Assembly: GCA_002973635.1 (NCBI GenBank)
Contig: CP027224.1
Span: 1,994,501 to 2,058,500 of the forward strand
Length of the DNA stretch: 64,000 nt
Source of the DNA: Lysinibacillus sp. B2A1
GTDB taxonomy: Bacteria > Bacillota > Bacilli > Bacillales_A > Planococcaceae
Reading direction: 5' to 3'
The notes beneath the pieces are model-generated. The model had not been told where the DNA came from and did no database searches. It saw only the letters and a list, made by a program, of their open reading frames with translations. Below are positions 1 through 7,939 of the stretch, in pieces; positions within the stretch are counted from its first letter, which is position 1, and every line of letters begins with the position of its first letter. Both the position numbers and the translations under genes were made by a program.

Positions 1-983
1 CTCAATATATAACAAATATTAGAATTGAAGAGGCAAAAAAGCTATTAGTCAAAAATGAAACACTCGCTTCCATCGCAAAAGCAGTTGGCTATCAAGATGA
101 ATATTATTTTAGTCGCCGTTTTAAACAAGTAGTTGGAAAATCGCCCCGACAATATACAAAGCTTCAAAAAGGTGCAGTTAAGGCTATCAAACTTCCAGTA
201 ATGCCACAGCGAATAGTGGCAGACCAATATATGGGGCACTTATTATGTTTAGGTATTACTCCGATTGGTGCCAGAACAGGTATGTTGAAACAAGATTTTA
301 TCGCTCCATTACAGTCAATATCATCACATTTACATCAGACAGTAGATTTAGGAAATGATTTTTCTACAAGTTCAAGTCGAATTATGCAACTACAACCAGA
401 TTTAATTATTACGCAAAATGAAGCTCATTATAAAACGCTTAAGTCAATAGCGCCAACAGTTGTAATTCCATATCGTCACACACCACCACTTACAAAGTTG
501 CGTTTAATTGGTGAAGCGGTTGGAAAAGTGAAGCAAGCAGAGCAATGGATTGAAAAATATGAATATCGCATTGAACGTATACGGTCACAAATTATTAGCC
601 GGTTAGGGACAAGCTTATCCGTTACAAACTTATTGTTCCTTGCTAATAAGTTGTATGTCCTAGGCCCATATGCTGGCTATGGTAGTTATAGCTTGTATCA
701 GGCCTTACAACTTCAGTCACCTGCTAAACAGCGTAAAGAATTGAATGAGTTGTCTTTAAGTGCGGAAATTCCTATTTCTAATCTACCAGAATATGTCGGT
801 GATTATATCTTTTTATCTGCCTATGGCAAGATCTCGATGCTGACTGAAAATGAAGCTTGGAAAGGATTAAATACTGTACAAAAAGGGAATGTTTCTTTTT
901 GTAATCCTTATCGTTTTGCATTTGAGGACCCATATTCTTTAGATGATCAACTGATGACGATTAAGCGCACTTTACTAATGTAA
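1..983 (+). CDS. Btr-like AraC regulator fused to a siderophore-binding domain (5' partial)
   Basis: The reading frame is open from base 3, so the gene begins upstream of the window. The first ~55 visible residues are the second half of an AraC helix-turn-helix domain (RIEEAKKLL, then AVGYQDEYYFSRRFKQVVG and SPRQY). About 260 residues of a periplasmic-binding-protein fold follow (PQRIVA, LGITPIGA, LQPDLIITQNE, IAPTVVIPY, LRLIGEAVGK), as in FeuA/FepB-like siderophore binding proteins, but without a signal peptide. This fusion is the architecture of Bacillus Btr, a cytosolic activator that senses a ferric siderophore and switches on its uptake genes. No uptake gene follows directly; the next gene is another AraC regulator. 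The family assignment is secure; the ligand is unknown. Confidence 0.85.
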   Translation, partial: QYITNIRIEEAKKLLVKNETLASIAKAVGYQDEYYFSRRFKQVVGKSPRQYTKLQKGAVKAIKLPVMPQRIVADQYMGHLLCLGITPIGARTGMLKQDFIAPLQSISSHLHQTVDLGNDFSTSSSRIMQLQPDLIITQNEAHYKTLKSIAPTVVIPYRHTPPLTKLRLIGEAVGKVKQAEQWIEKYEYRIERIRSQIISRLGTSLSVTNLLFLANKLYVLGPYAGYGSYSLYQALQLQSPAKQRKELNELSLSAEIPISNLPEYVGDYIFLSAYGKISMLTENEAWKGLNTVQKGNVSFCNPYRFAFEDPYSLDDQLMTIKRTLLM

Positions 984-1100
984 ATGGAATGAGAAAGGTC
1001 TCCTAGAATTTTGATTAAGCAAAGGGCAATATCATACAAGAACGTGATCTCAGTTTTTGCTATACTGAGCTGCAGGTAATCAGGAAAGGAGACAAAACAT

Positions 1101-1925
1101 ATGAAGCAGGAAATAAGAATAGTAAAATATGATGCACAATTAAAGGTTGAAGCCTATCATTTTAAGGGGATTATGCAAAAATTCCCTAATCATTTCCATG
1201 AATATTATGTGATTGGGTTTATAGAAAATGGTAAACGACTTTTATCCTGCAAATCTAAGGAATATATTATTGAACCAGGAGATTTGTTAATATTTAATCC
1301 CCGTGACAATCATGCTTGCGAGCAAATTGATGGTAAGACATTGGATTATCGCTGTATAAATATCCAACCAGAAATTATGAGAAGGGCTGTCTTTGCAGTT
1401 ACGGGAAAAGAACAACTGCCTTATTTTACGTCCCAAGTACTTTTTCATAATGAATTGGTAGTTGTACTCCGGGATCTACATCAGATGCTTATGCAGGAAG
1501 AAGTTTGCTTGAGAAAAGAGGAAGTTTTTTATTTTCTTTTAGAACAATTAATTGAAGAATATACGGAGCAGGGAATATCAACAAATATTTTAGAGCAAAA
1601 CACAAAAATAACAGCAATCTGTGAATTTTTAGAAAAACATTATATGGATAATATTGCACTAGAAGATCTATGTAATCTAACAGGATTGAGTAAATACTAT
1701 TTACTTCGATCTTTTACAAAGCAAATGGGTATCTCCCCATATAGCTATTTGGAGACTATACGAATTGAAAAGGCAAAAAAAATGTTAGAACATGGAGTAT
1801 TACCAATCGACGTGGCATTTAAAACTGGGTTTACTGACCAAAGCCATTTTTCTAACTTTTTCAAGAAGTTTATAGGGCTTACTCCTAAACAATATATGAA
1901 TATTTTCAAGGATGCACGAAACTGA
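1101..1925 (+). CDS. AraC family transcriptional regulator
   Basis: 274 residues, start ATG behind AAAGGAGA. The N-terminal ~90 residues form a cupin-type effector domain (FPNHFHEYYVIGFIENGKR, then EPGDLLIFNPRDNHACE). The C-terminal ~100 residues carry the two AraC helix-turn-helix motifs (NIALEDLCNLTGLSKYYLLR and VAFKTGFTDQSHFSNFFKKF, ending GLTPKQY). The stop lies 25 bases before the start of the EamA transporter, so the two are probably co-transcribed and the regulator likely controls the exporter. An inverted repeat CTCAGT/ACTGAG lies ~30 bases upstream of the start and could be an operator. The inducer cannot be read from sequence. Confidence 0.9.
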   Translation: MKQEIRIVKYDAQLKVEAYHFKGIMQKFPNHFHEYYVIGFIENGKRLLSCKSKEYIIEPGDLLIFNPRDNHACEQIDGKTLDYRCINIQPEIMRRAVFAVTGKEQLPYFTSQVLFHNELVVVLRDLHQMLMQEEVCLRKEEVFYFLLEQLIEEYTEQGISTNILEQNTKITAICEFLEKHYMDNIALEDLCNLTGLSKYYLLRSFTKQMGISPYSYLETIRIEKAKKMLEHGVLPIDVAFKTGFTDQSHFSNFFKKFIGLTPKQYMNIFKDARN

Positions 1926-1950
1926 TCTAAATTACATAGAGAGGATTTTT

Positions 1951-2853
1951 ATGGATACAAAAAAAGAGATTCATGGACATTTTTTAGCAGTAGTCACTAT
2001 TTTTATTTGGGGTACAACCTTCATATCAACTAAGATCTTATTAGATGCAATTTCACCTATTGAAATCTTATTTTTGAGATTTATAATTGGTTTCCTTGTT
2101 CTGCTCCTTGTTTATCCTCATTGGTTTAGAGTGAAAGAAAAAAAACAGGAGCTATATTTTGCAGGTGCTGGTTTATGTGGCGTTACACTATATTATTTAC
2201 TCGAAAATATAGCACTAACCTATACCTTTGCATCCAATGTAGGTGTCATTATTGCGATAGCGCCATTTTTTACTGCTTTCCTTGCACATTTATTTTTGGA
2301 TGACGAGAAATTAAGATTACAGTTTTTTATAGGTTTTGCTGTTGCACTCGTTGGAATTTTCTTTATTAGCTTCAACGGAAGTAGCAACTTAAAATTAAAT
2401 CCATTGGGAGATATACTAGCTGTATTAGCTGCGGCTGTATGGGCTGCCTATTCTATACTGACAAAGAAAATCAGTGAGTTTCACTATAATACGATTCAAA
2501 CAACACGAAGAATTTTTTTCTATGGGTTGATTTTTATGGTACCTGCATTATTTATTGTTGGATATAAACCAAATATAAATCAACTGATGCAGCCAACTAA
2601 CCTATTGAATATTCTATTTTTAGGGGTAGGAGCATCTGCACTTTGTTTTGTGACGTGGAATTCTGCAGTAAAAATATTGGGTACAATTAAAACCAGTGTT
2701 TATATTTATATGGTACCTGTAATCACCGTTATTACTTCAGTACTTGTACTACATGAAAGAATTACAGGGTTCGCTGTGACTGGAATTATACTTACTTTAG
2801 TAGGATTATTTAATTCAGAGAGTAAATTTTTGCAAAACAAACATGGTGATTAG
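1951..2853 (+). CDS. EamA/DMT-family transporter
   Basis: 300 residues, about ten transmembrane helices in two EamA repeats (IWGTTFISTKILL and FLRFIIGFLVLLL in the first; DILAVLAAAVWAAYSILTKK in the second). The family exports or exchanges small metabolites such as amino acids and their analogues across the cytoplasmic membrane. An earlier in-frame ATG at 1912 overlaps the end of the AraC gene. The ATG at 1951 is preferred because AGAGAGG sits 6 bases before it and the protein then starts directly before the first helix. It lies in an operon with the upstream AraC regulator, which suggests substrate-induced export. The substrate is unknown. Confidence 0.88.
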   Translation: MDTKKEIHGHFLAVVTIFIWGTTFISTKILLDAISPIEILFLRFIIGFLVLLLVYPHWFRVKEKKQELYFAGAGLCGVTLYYLLENIALTYTFASNVGVIIAIAPFFTAFLAHLFLDDEKLRLQFFIGFAVALVGIFFISFNGSSNLKLNPLGDILAVLAAAVWAAYSILTKKISEFHYNTIQTTRRIFFYGLIFMVPALFIVGYKPNINQLMQPTNLLNILFLGVGASALCFVTWNSAVKILGTIKTSVYIYMVPVITVITSVLVLHERITGFAVTGIILTLVGLFNSESKFLQNKHGD

Positions 2854-2924
2854 TAACTACCGATGGATTGCAAGAAATTTTATATAGCTTTGAATTTTAA
2901 GAAGATTAGGGCAAACTTTTAGGC

Positions 2925-2981
2925 AACCCTACAGTTGTATATATTTGACAAGCAACTGTAGGGTTACCTATAATCGACATA
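2925..2981 (+). promoter_or_regulatory. promoter with embedded operator for the ArsR-type gene
   Basis: A perfect -35 TTGACA (2945-2950) and a perfect -10 TATAAT (2969-2974) are separated by 18 bases. A perfect 13-base inverted repeat (AACCCTACAGTTG at 2925-2937, CAACTGTAGGGTT at 2953-2965, 15 bases apart) has its right arm inside the spacer, a classical place for autorepression by the ArsR-type protein encoded next. The ATG of that gene starts 7 bases after the -10 box, where transcription should begin. Confidence 0.75.
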
Positions 2982-3259
2982 TGGATTGGGACAAAGATAG
3001 TATATTCAAAGCACTTAGCGACTCGACTCGACGAATTATATTAGATGAACTTTCCGAACGCAATGAGCTGACGCTGTATGAACTTACGGCACGTCTTGTT
3101 ATGAAATATAACCTTACCATTTCACGACAGGCGATTGCTAAACATCTTAATACATTGGAAGAAGCAGGCCTTGTAATTTCGGAACGAAAGGGGAAATATC
3201 GAGTACTTACGTTTAACAAAGAACCACTAAGAAATTTGCTGAAAGAATGGATAGATTAA
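2981..3259 (+). CDS. ArsR-family winged-helix regulator
   Basis: 92 residues. The protein is a compact winged helix: IFKALSDSTRRIILDEL is the typical ArsR opening, followed by the recognition helix region ISRQAIAKHLNTLEEAGLV and the wing (SERKGKYRVLTFN). No metal-binding cysteines of the ArsR/SmtB type are present, so the signal is probably not a metal. A longer frame opens with TTG at 2945, but that TTG is part of the -35 box, so ATG 2981 is the start. No ribosome binding site is possible on a transcript starting at the A of this ATG, so the message appears leaderless. A VOC protein gene follows after 92 bases, a pairing seen often with ArsR genes of this type. Confidence 0.85.
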   Translation: MDWDKDSIFKALSDSTRRIILDELSERNELTLYELTARLVMKYNLTISRQAIAKHLNTLEEAGLVISERKGKYRVLTFNKEPLRNLLKEWID

Positions 3260-3351
3260 CGTTATTACTAATGACGATGTATGAGTTTTGCAATTTGTAG
3301 CCAGATTGTTAGAAGTGAACTATATAGCGTTAATAGTAAGGAGGACAAAAT

Positions 3352-3738
3352 ATGTTGAAAATCATTATTACTAGTATATTCGTCCAAGATCAGGACAAAG
3401 CATTAGAATTTTATACAAAAACGCTAGGCTTTGTAAAAAAGCATGACGTTCCTAGCGGAGCATATAGATGGATAACGATTGTTTCTCCTGATGAGGAAGA
3501 TAGTATTGAGCTTCTACTCGAACCTAATGAGCACCCTGCTGCGAAAGAGTATCAAGAGAAGCTATTTGCAGATGGTATTCCAGTAACAATGTTTGGTGTT
3601 GCAGATATTGACAAAGAGTATGAACGATTAGTAGAAAAAGACGTAAGGTTTACTATGAAACCGACAAAAATGGGTGAAATCACAATAGCTGTCTTTGATG
3701 ATACATGTGGCAACCTTATTCAGATTATACAGCATTAA
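3352..3738 (+). CDS. VOC family (glyoxalase/dioxygenase-fold) protein
   Basis: 128 residues, start ATG behind AAGGAGGA. The sequence shows the paired beta-alpha-beta-beta-beta modules of the vicinal oxygen chelate fold: IFVQDQDKALEFYTKTLGF at the start, then RWITIVSPDEEDSIELLLEP, and a second half ending IAVFDDTCGNLIQIIQ. Glu in IELLLEP and in the second module are candidate metal ligands. Members include glyoxalases, antibiotic-binding proteins and dioxygenases, so the exact reaction cannot be given. It lies 92 bases after the ArsR-type regulator in the same orientation and is probably co-regulated with it. Confidence 0.85.
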   Translation: MLKIIITSIFVQDQDKALEFYTKTLGFVKKHDVPSGAYRWITIVSPDEEDSIELLLEPNEHPAAKEYQEKLFADGIPVTMFGVADIDKEYERLVEKDVRFTMKPTKMGEITIAVFDDTCGNLIQIIQH

Positions 3739-3824
3739 CTTTATGTTAATCTTAACCAATTTTTACGATGAGGTTATACAGGTCTAAATTTTAACATTTT
3801 ACAATTGGGATGATTAATTGAAAT

Positions 3825-3866
3825 AAAAGCGTGTTTGATCAAATTTCAAAACACGCTTTTTCTATT
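3825..3866 (+). terminator. intrinsic terminator after the VOC gene
   Basis: Perfect 12-base stem AAAAGCGTGTTT / AAACACGCTTTT (3825-3836 and 3849-3860) followed by TTTTCTATTT. It ends the ArsR-VOC unit. Confidence 0.85.
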
Positions 3867-3868
3867 TA

Positions 3869-4126
3869 TTCATTTATCATGGGGATGTAATCAAATTTTA
3901 TTCCAAGGCTACGGTTAATAATGATGTTAATAATTATTTTGATGTAGTAATAGAGGGAGAGAGAATTAAAGAATGCGTTCAAATTTATATAAATTATGGA
4001 GGTGCAAGAAATGCTTGGATTACTAATAGGATGTTTTTAGTTTCTTGGACAACTGAATGGGAAACGGAAATTAATTTAGATTTGGAAGTACAGCCGCACA
4101 AAATTCAAGTGCAAAGCCAATTATAG
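3869..4126 (+). pseudogene. 5'-truncated gene fragment of unknown family
   Basis: A frame runs about 80 codons to a TAG at 4124-4126 with plausible protein composition (HGDVIKFYSKATVNNDV, EGERIKECVQIYINYGG, FLVSWTTEWETEINLDLEV) but has no usable start codon or ribosome binding site. It begins right at the preceding terminator. The text looks like the C-terminal beta-rich end of a secreted or adhesive protein. I read it as a remnant left after deletion, but no family could be recognised. Confidence 0.4.
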
Positions 4127-4185
4127 TTTAAGTAAATAAGTTTACATTTGAATTTTTATCAATATGTATGGGAGGTAAAGCTGAT

Positions 4186-4731
4186 ATGGCATTTGAAAAT
4201 GTGATTTATCCAGCGTTTATAAGACAAGAGGAAAAAAGTTTCGGAGTTCATTTCCCAACATTACTTCCGGATTATGGGTGGGAGGTTTGCTTAAGCTCAG
4301 GCTCAACGAAAGAGGAAGCTATTCAAAATGCAAAGAAGGCTTTAGCATATTTGTTAGCGGGTGCTCTATATGATAATGAAGATTTACCAAGTCAGGCGCC
4401 CATTCCTGCTAATCTTGTAACAGAAGAGATGGAACTGGTTTTTATAAAAACATCTTATAGTGATTATGCGAAGGAAATTGAGGATCATTTACCTGGACGT
4501 CATTGGCATATCTATTTTAAAAGAGATGAGCAAAGTGAATTTCGAGCCGTTGCATATAAGAATAAACGAGGATTTTGGGATGTAAAGGTTGATGGTGATT
4601 TACCTATTAAAATCAAAAAAGAGAAGTTGTTAAGACTTTGTCCTACATACCCTGAAATTTGTAAAGCACAACGTCGTGTTGAGGCGGAAGAAGCATTTGA
4701 TAGTTTTGTAATTAAAGTAAAAGAAATTTAG
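4186..4731 (+). CDS. HicB-like antitoxin-domain protein without HicA
   Basis: 181 residues. An upstream ATG at 4168 overlaps the ribosome binding site GGGAGG, so ATG 4186 is chosen. Residues 1-65 match the HicB antitoxin fold: a beta strand (YPAFIRQE), GVHFPTLLPDYGW, then a helix rich in Ala/Lys (TKEEAIQNAKKALAYLLAG) and the typical DLPSQAP tail. HicB proteins normally neutralise the small mRNA interferase HicA. No HicA-sized gene is beside it. The remaining ~110 residues (HWHIYFKRDEQSEF, RGFWDVKVDGDLP) are not a recognised DNA-binding domain. It may be an orphan regulator or a domesticated antitoxin; the family call is moderately sure, the role is not known. Confidence 0.65.
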   Translation: MAFENVIYPAFIRQEEKSFGVHFPTLLPDYGWEVCLSSGSTKEEAIQNAKKALAYLLAGALYDNEDLPSQAPIPANLVTEEMELVFIKTSYSDYAKEIEDHLPGRHWHIYFKRDEQSEFRAVAYKNKRGFWDVKVDGDLPIKIKKEKLLRLCPTYPEICKAQRRVEAEEAFDSFVIKVKEI

Positions 4732-4794
4732 AATGGTTAAATGAACTCAATATAAAGATAGAAAATACCTATTTAGTAAATTGATGAGTAAGAA

Positions 4795-4824
4795 GCGATT
4801 GTCAAATATGCAATCGTTTTTTTT
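4795..4824 (+). terminator. intrinsic terminator
   Basis: GCGATTG / CAATCG stem with a 9-base loop followed by eight T residues, 64 bases after the HicB-like gene. The rest of 4825-5287 holds no gene I can support; it is AT-rich and contains the Fur-box-like site listed separately. Confidence 0.75.
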
Positions 4825-5075
4825 GTTGTTTGTTTTTTGATAAAAATAGTTAATTATTCATTCTCATCTCCTGCCATGTTTCGTTGTTTTCTTAATTTTT
4901 GCTCCTTCTATAAAAGAAGAATCTCCCGCTACAGATAGAGAAAAAGAAATCATTGATAATTAATTTTGTTGATAATAATCATCAGAGAAGAAGGAAATAT
5001 GACAGTAGTGTTTGAATCATGCAGCTGGCTTATCAGTATATTTTTTCATGCAGTTTTTAAGCAGACAATTTGAGT

Positions 5076-5098
5076 GAAAATGATTATTATTATCATTC
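5076..5098 (+). promoter_or_regulatory. Fur-box-like site upstream of the SDR gene
   Basis: The stretch GAAAATGATTATTATTATC plus ATTC matches the Fur consensus (GATAATGATAATCATTATC) at most positions and has imperfect 7-1-7 symmetry. It lies ~190 bases before the SDR gene. A weaker related palindrome (TGATAATAATCATCA) is near 4970. Control of the SDR gene by iron is inferred from position only. Confidence 0.5.
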
Positions 5099-5287
5099 AA
5101 AAGTATACTTGAAACTTCTTACTAGTTCAATAATGATGAAAGTTAATTTCATACAATGGATTGAGGTTAAAAAGTTAATTTATTAATATAATAACAATTA
5201 AGAGAGTAACTGGTATCAGATATTCTCTATTTAAGGTAATTTTATTCTAATAATTTATAATTACAGTTATTAAGAAAGGTTGATAGC

Positions 5288-6010
5288 ATGAGTAAGAACT
5301 TTATTATTTTTGGAGCAAGTCAAGGACTAGGGGATGCGTTTGTAAAGGGTTTACCTATAAAGGGTGATACGGTATGGATGGTGTCACGTACAAGACCAAA
5401 TAGTTTAGATCTAAATGATGGAGTAAATCGTAAGTGGCTCTCAATTGATTTATCTAGTCAACAACAAATTACTATTTTAAAAGAAACGTTACAAGGGATT
5501 GCCATCGATGTATTAATTTATAATGTTGGGGTATGGGAAAAGCGTGGTTTTGAGGATGACTATACATTTGATAAGGATGAAGTAGCAGATATTTCAAACC
5601 TAATCAATATTAATCTAACTTCCACTATTACCTATATCCAAGCACTATTACCTAACTTAAGACAGGCGAAAAATGGGAAAATAATTTTAATTGGTTCAAC
5701 GGCAGGTTTAGATCATACGAATAATGCACAAGTTTCGTTTGTCGCATCTAAATTTGGCTTACGGGGAATAACAAATGCGCTACGTGAACATGTAAGAAAA
5801 GATAGGATCTCCGTAACATGCATTAATCCAGGAGAACTTGCTGCAGAAATACCATATGAAGAAGGTGCAGAAAAGGCCATTCTTTTGTATGAAGGTACTC
5901 GTATTCCTGTTCAAGATATTGTATCCATTGTCCAATGTGTGATAAGTTTATCACCTGTTTCATGTGTAAAGGAGATTAATATCCCTGCTATAACAGATTT
6001 AAATGCTTGA
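5288..6010 (+). CDS. short-chain dehydrogenase/reductase-like protein lacking the catalytic Tyr
   Basis: 240 residues, start ATG behind AAGAAAGG. The Rossmann nucleotide motif is present (FGASQGLG, residues ~8-15), followed by VSRTRP and IDLSS, a variant of the NNAG motif (YNVGVWE) and the catalytic serine region (GSTAG, Ser137). The position of the active-site tyrosine in YxxxK is phenylalanine: FVASK, Phe151 with Lys155 intact. Such a change normally abolishes dehydrogenase activity, so the protein may bind NAD(P)(H) without the usual chemistry. It sits between a Fur-like site and the Btr-like regulator, so a link to siderophore metabolism is possible but unproven. Confidence 0.8.
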   Translation: MSKNFIIFGASQGLGDAFVKGLPIKGDTVWMVSRTRPNSLDLNDGVNRKWLSIDLSSQQQITILKETLQGIAIDVLIYNVGVWEKRGFEDDYTFDKDEVADISNLININLTSTITYIQALLPNLRQAKNGKIILIGSTAGLDHTNNAQVSFVASKFGLRGITNALREHVRKDRISVTCINPGELAAEIPYEEGAEKAILLYEGTRIPVQDIVSIVQCVISLSPVSCVKEINIPAITDLNA

Positions 6011-6222
6011 TTGTTGTTTATGTTGGTCAGGAAGCGGTGGTTGGTAGAATTTATTTGCTCTCTTCCCGTCTGCTATAATATGAACCAGTTAGGAAATTAT
6101 TCGGTTCCAATAAGAATATAGTCTGACAGTTTAAATATTGATGCTCACAATACAAATTTCCTCAAGTTAACCGATGTGATCGGGAGATTGTTGTGTAAAA
6201 AAAATTGGGAGGAGAAATAGAT

Positions 6223-7821
6223 ATGTTGACATACGAGTTATTGGATACAAGATTACTAGAAGATGAAGGAACAATTAGCCCTGTCACGCTGACTGGCCCA
6301 TTTCCTGCTATCATTGTTCCTACCCAACCAATAATTATTCAAACTGTCAATCGCACCTGGCAAATAAGGAAAGGGCAATTTATATTCCTTCTTCATCCAG
6401 AGCAGCATGTTACTATGCTACCAAATGACAATGAAGTATTTGCCTCTGTATACAGTATTTCATTCAATAGCTATCGATAGGCTAAACGGGAAAAAGATAC
6501 ACTGTTGTATGTGGCTGATATGGCACATCTTCCTGAACATGGACAGATAATGGAGTTTCCTCGCTATGCTGAAGGACTGCTATACAATTTGGTAGAGCAG
6601 TTTCGTCAGATTCAGAAAATGGAGGCTGGACCCAAGCTTCACTTGCTCCTGCACGAGTTGCTTGATACCATTTTTGAAAGAAAGCAAGTAGATAGCTTCT
6701 TTCTAACGAACGATAAAGCTATACAACAGGCAGTTACTTATATCCAACAACATTTTGAAGCACCGTTAACACGCTCTTTTATGGCTCAGATGACTGGTTT
6801 TAACGAAAGCTATTTTTCCTCACTGTTTAAGAAGGAAACAGGCTGGAGCTTTGCTGAATATGTGAATCAAATTCGAATTGATCAAGCAAAGCTTATGCTT
6901 CTCGGAACGAATGATAAATTACAGGATATTGCGTATAGGACAGGCTTTGCAGATGGCTCGTATTTGGGAAAAACTTTTAGCAAGTACGTTCATCTTTCGC
7001 CTAACAGCTTTCGTGGTAGAAAGCATACAAACCGTATAGTCGGAGTACAGTTTGTTGGTGCATTACTGGCATTGGGCATTCAACCCCTTGCTACTACGCG
7101 TGAGTTGCTTCAATCATCGCAACTATTACGCAAACGATTACCTAACATTGTAGAAGTTGACTCTGATAACCAAGTCGAAGTGTTTCGACAGCTAGCACCA
7201 GATTTAATTATTGCACCTACTTATTTATATAACTATCCAAACGAGCTTAAAGAGCTAGAGCAAATTGCTCCAGTTCTGACCATTCCATGGGGAAAGCTGG
7301 ATAAGCTTGAGGAGGTACGGCTGCTTGGCAAACTACTTGGACGAACCCAAGAAGCTGATAATTGGATAGCCAACTTGCAGCAGTCAGCCCTAGAAGCAAG
7401 ACAAGTCATAACACCATTTCTAGCACCAGGAACTACAGCAGGCATATTCGAGTTAAGCTACGATAACTTATGGCTGATTCCTTATCTTTCCGTACGCTCC
7501 GTTTACACCTTGTATCAGCTACTTGGTTTGAGTGCACCTGAGCGAATTCAACAGGAGGTACTCCAAACGGGTCTTCATCGTAAGGTGAAAGAGCAGGAAT
7601 TGCCTCTCTATGCGGCAACTCACATGTTCGTGATTGTTCCAAGCGACGATACCGAGACTTTCAGGACCAAGCTGATGGAGCGCTCTGTTTGGCAGCGTCT
7701 TGTATATGAACAAGGTTGCCAACTGCATTTACTTAAGCTGAATGAATTTTGGTTTGATGATGGGCTGTCATTAGAGCTACAACTCGCCTTAATGGTAAAA
7801 TTGTTAACTACTCAAAACTAA
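6223..7821 (+). pseudogene. Btr-like AraC/siderophore-binding fusion regulator interrupted by an in-frame TAG
   Basis: Start ATG 6223 lies behind GGGAGGAG; an earlier frame opening at 6205 overlaps that site. Codons 1-85 encode a cupin-like sensor piece (ending FNSYR); codon 86 (6478-6480) is TAG. The same frame then continues for ~445 codons with no other stop: AKREKDTLLYVADM, an AraC domain (YIQQHFEAPLTRSFMAQMTG, IAYRTGFADGSYLGKTFSKY, HLSPNSFRGR), then a FeuA-like binding domain (NRIVGVQFVGALLALGIQP, LAPDLIIAPTYLY, LEQIAPVLTIPWG). A single nonsense change therefore splits an otherwise intact Btr-type regulator. A shortened product could start at TTG 6505 and keep the DNA-binding and ligand domains, or the stop may be read through. 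It stands just before a Fur-controlled binding lipoprotein, its probable target. Confidence 0.8.
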
Positions 7822-7861
7822 TTCCAACAATTTTCCCTATGAAATATCCAATTTATATGCG

Positions 7862-7922
7862 TTGTCCTTGTACAAGACTGTCCTTATAATGAACATATCA
7901 TCGCGAATGATAATCATTATCA
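7862..7922 (+). promoter_or_regulatory. promoter with a perfect Fur box for the siderophore-binding lipoprotein
   Basis: A -35 TTGTCC (7862-7867) and a -10 TATAAT (7885-7890) are 17 bases apart. TGATAATCATTATCA (7908-7922) is a perfect 7-1-7 Fur palindrome just downstream of the expected transcription start, so Fur with iron should block this promoter. The ribosome binding site and TTG start follow within 20 bases. Confidence 0.88.
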
Positions 7923-7939
7923 AATTAGGAGGTTCTATC

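Noticed and set aside
2945..2980. TTG start for a longer ArsR-type protein
   Set aside because: The TTG is the first half of the -35 box and the extension contains the -10 box.
7862..7939. Longer N-terminus for the siderophore-binding lipoprotein
   Set aside because: It would begin inside the promoter and place residues before a clean lipoprotein signal; AGGAGG precedes TTG 7940.
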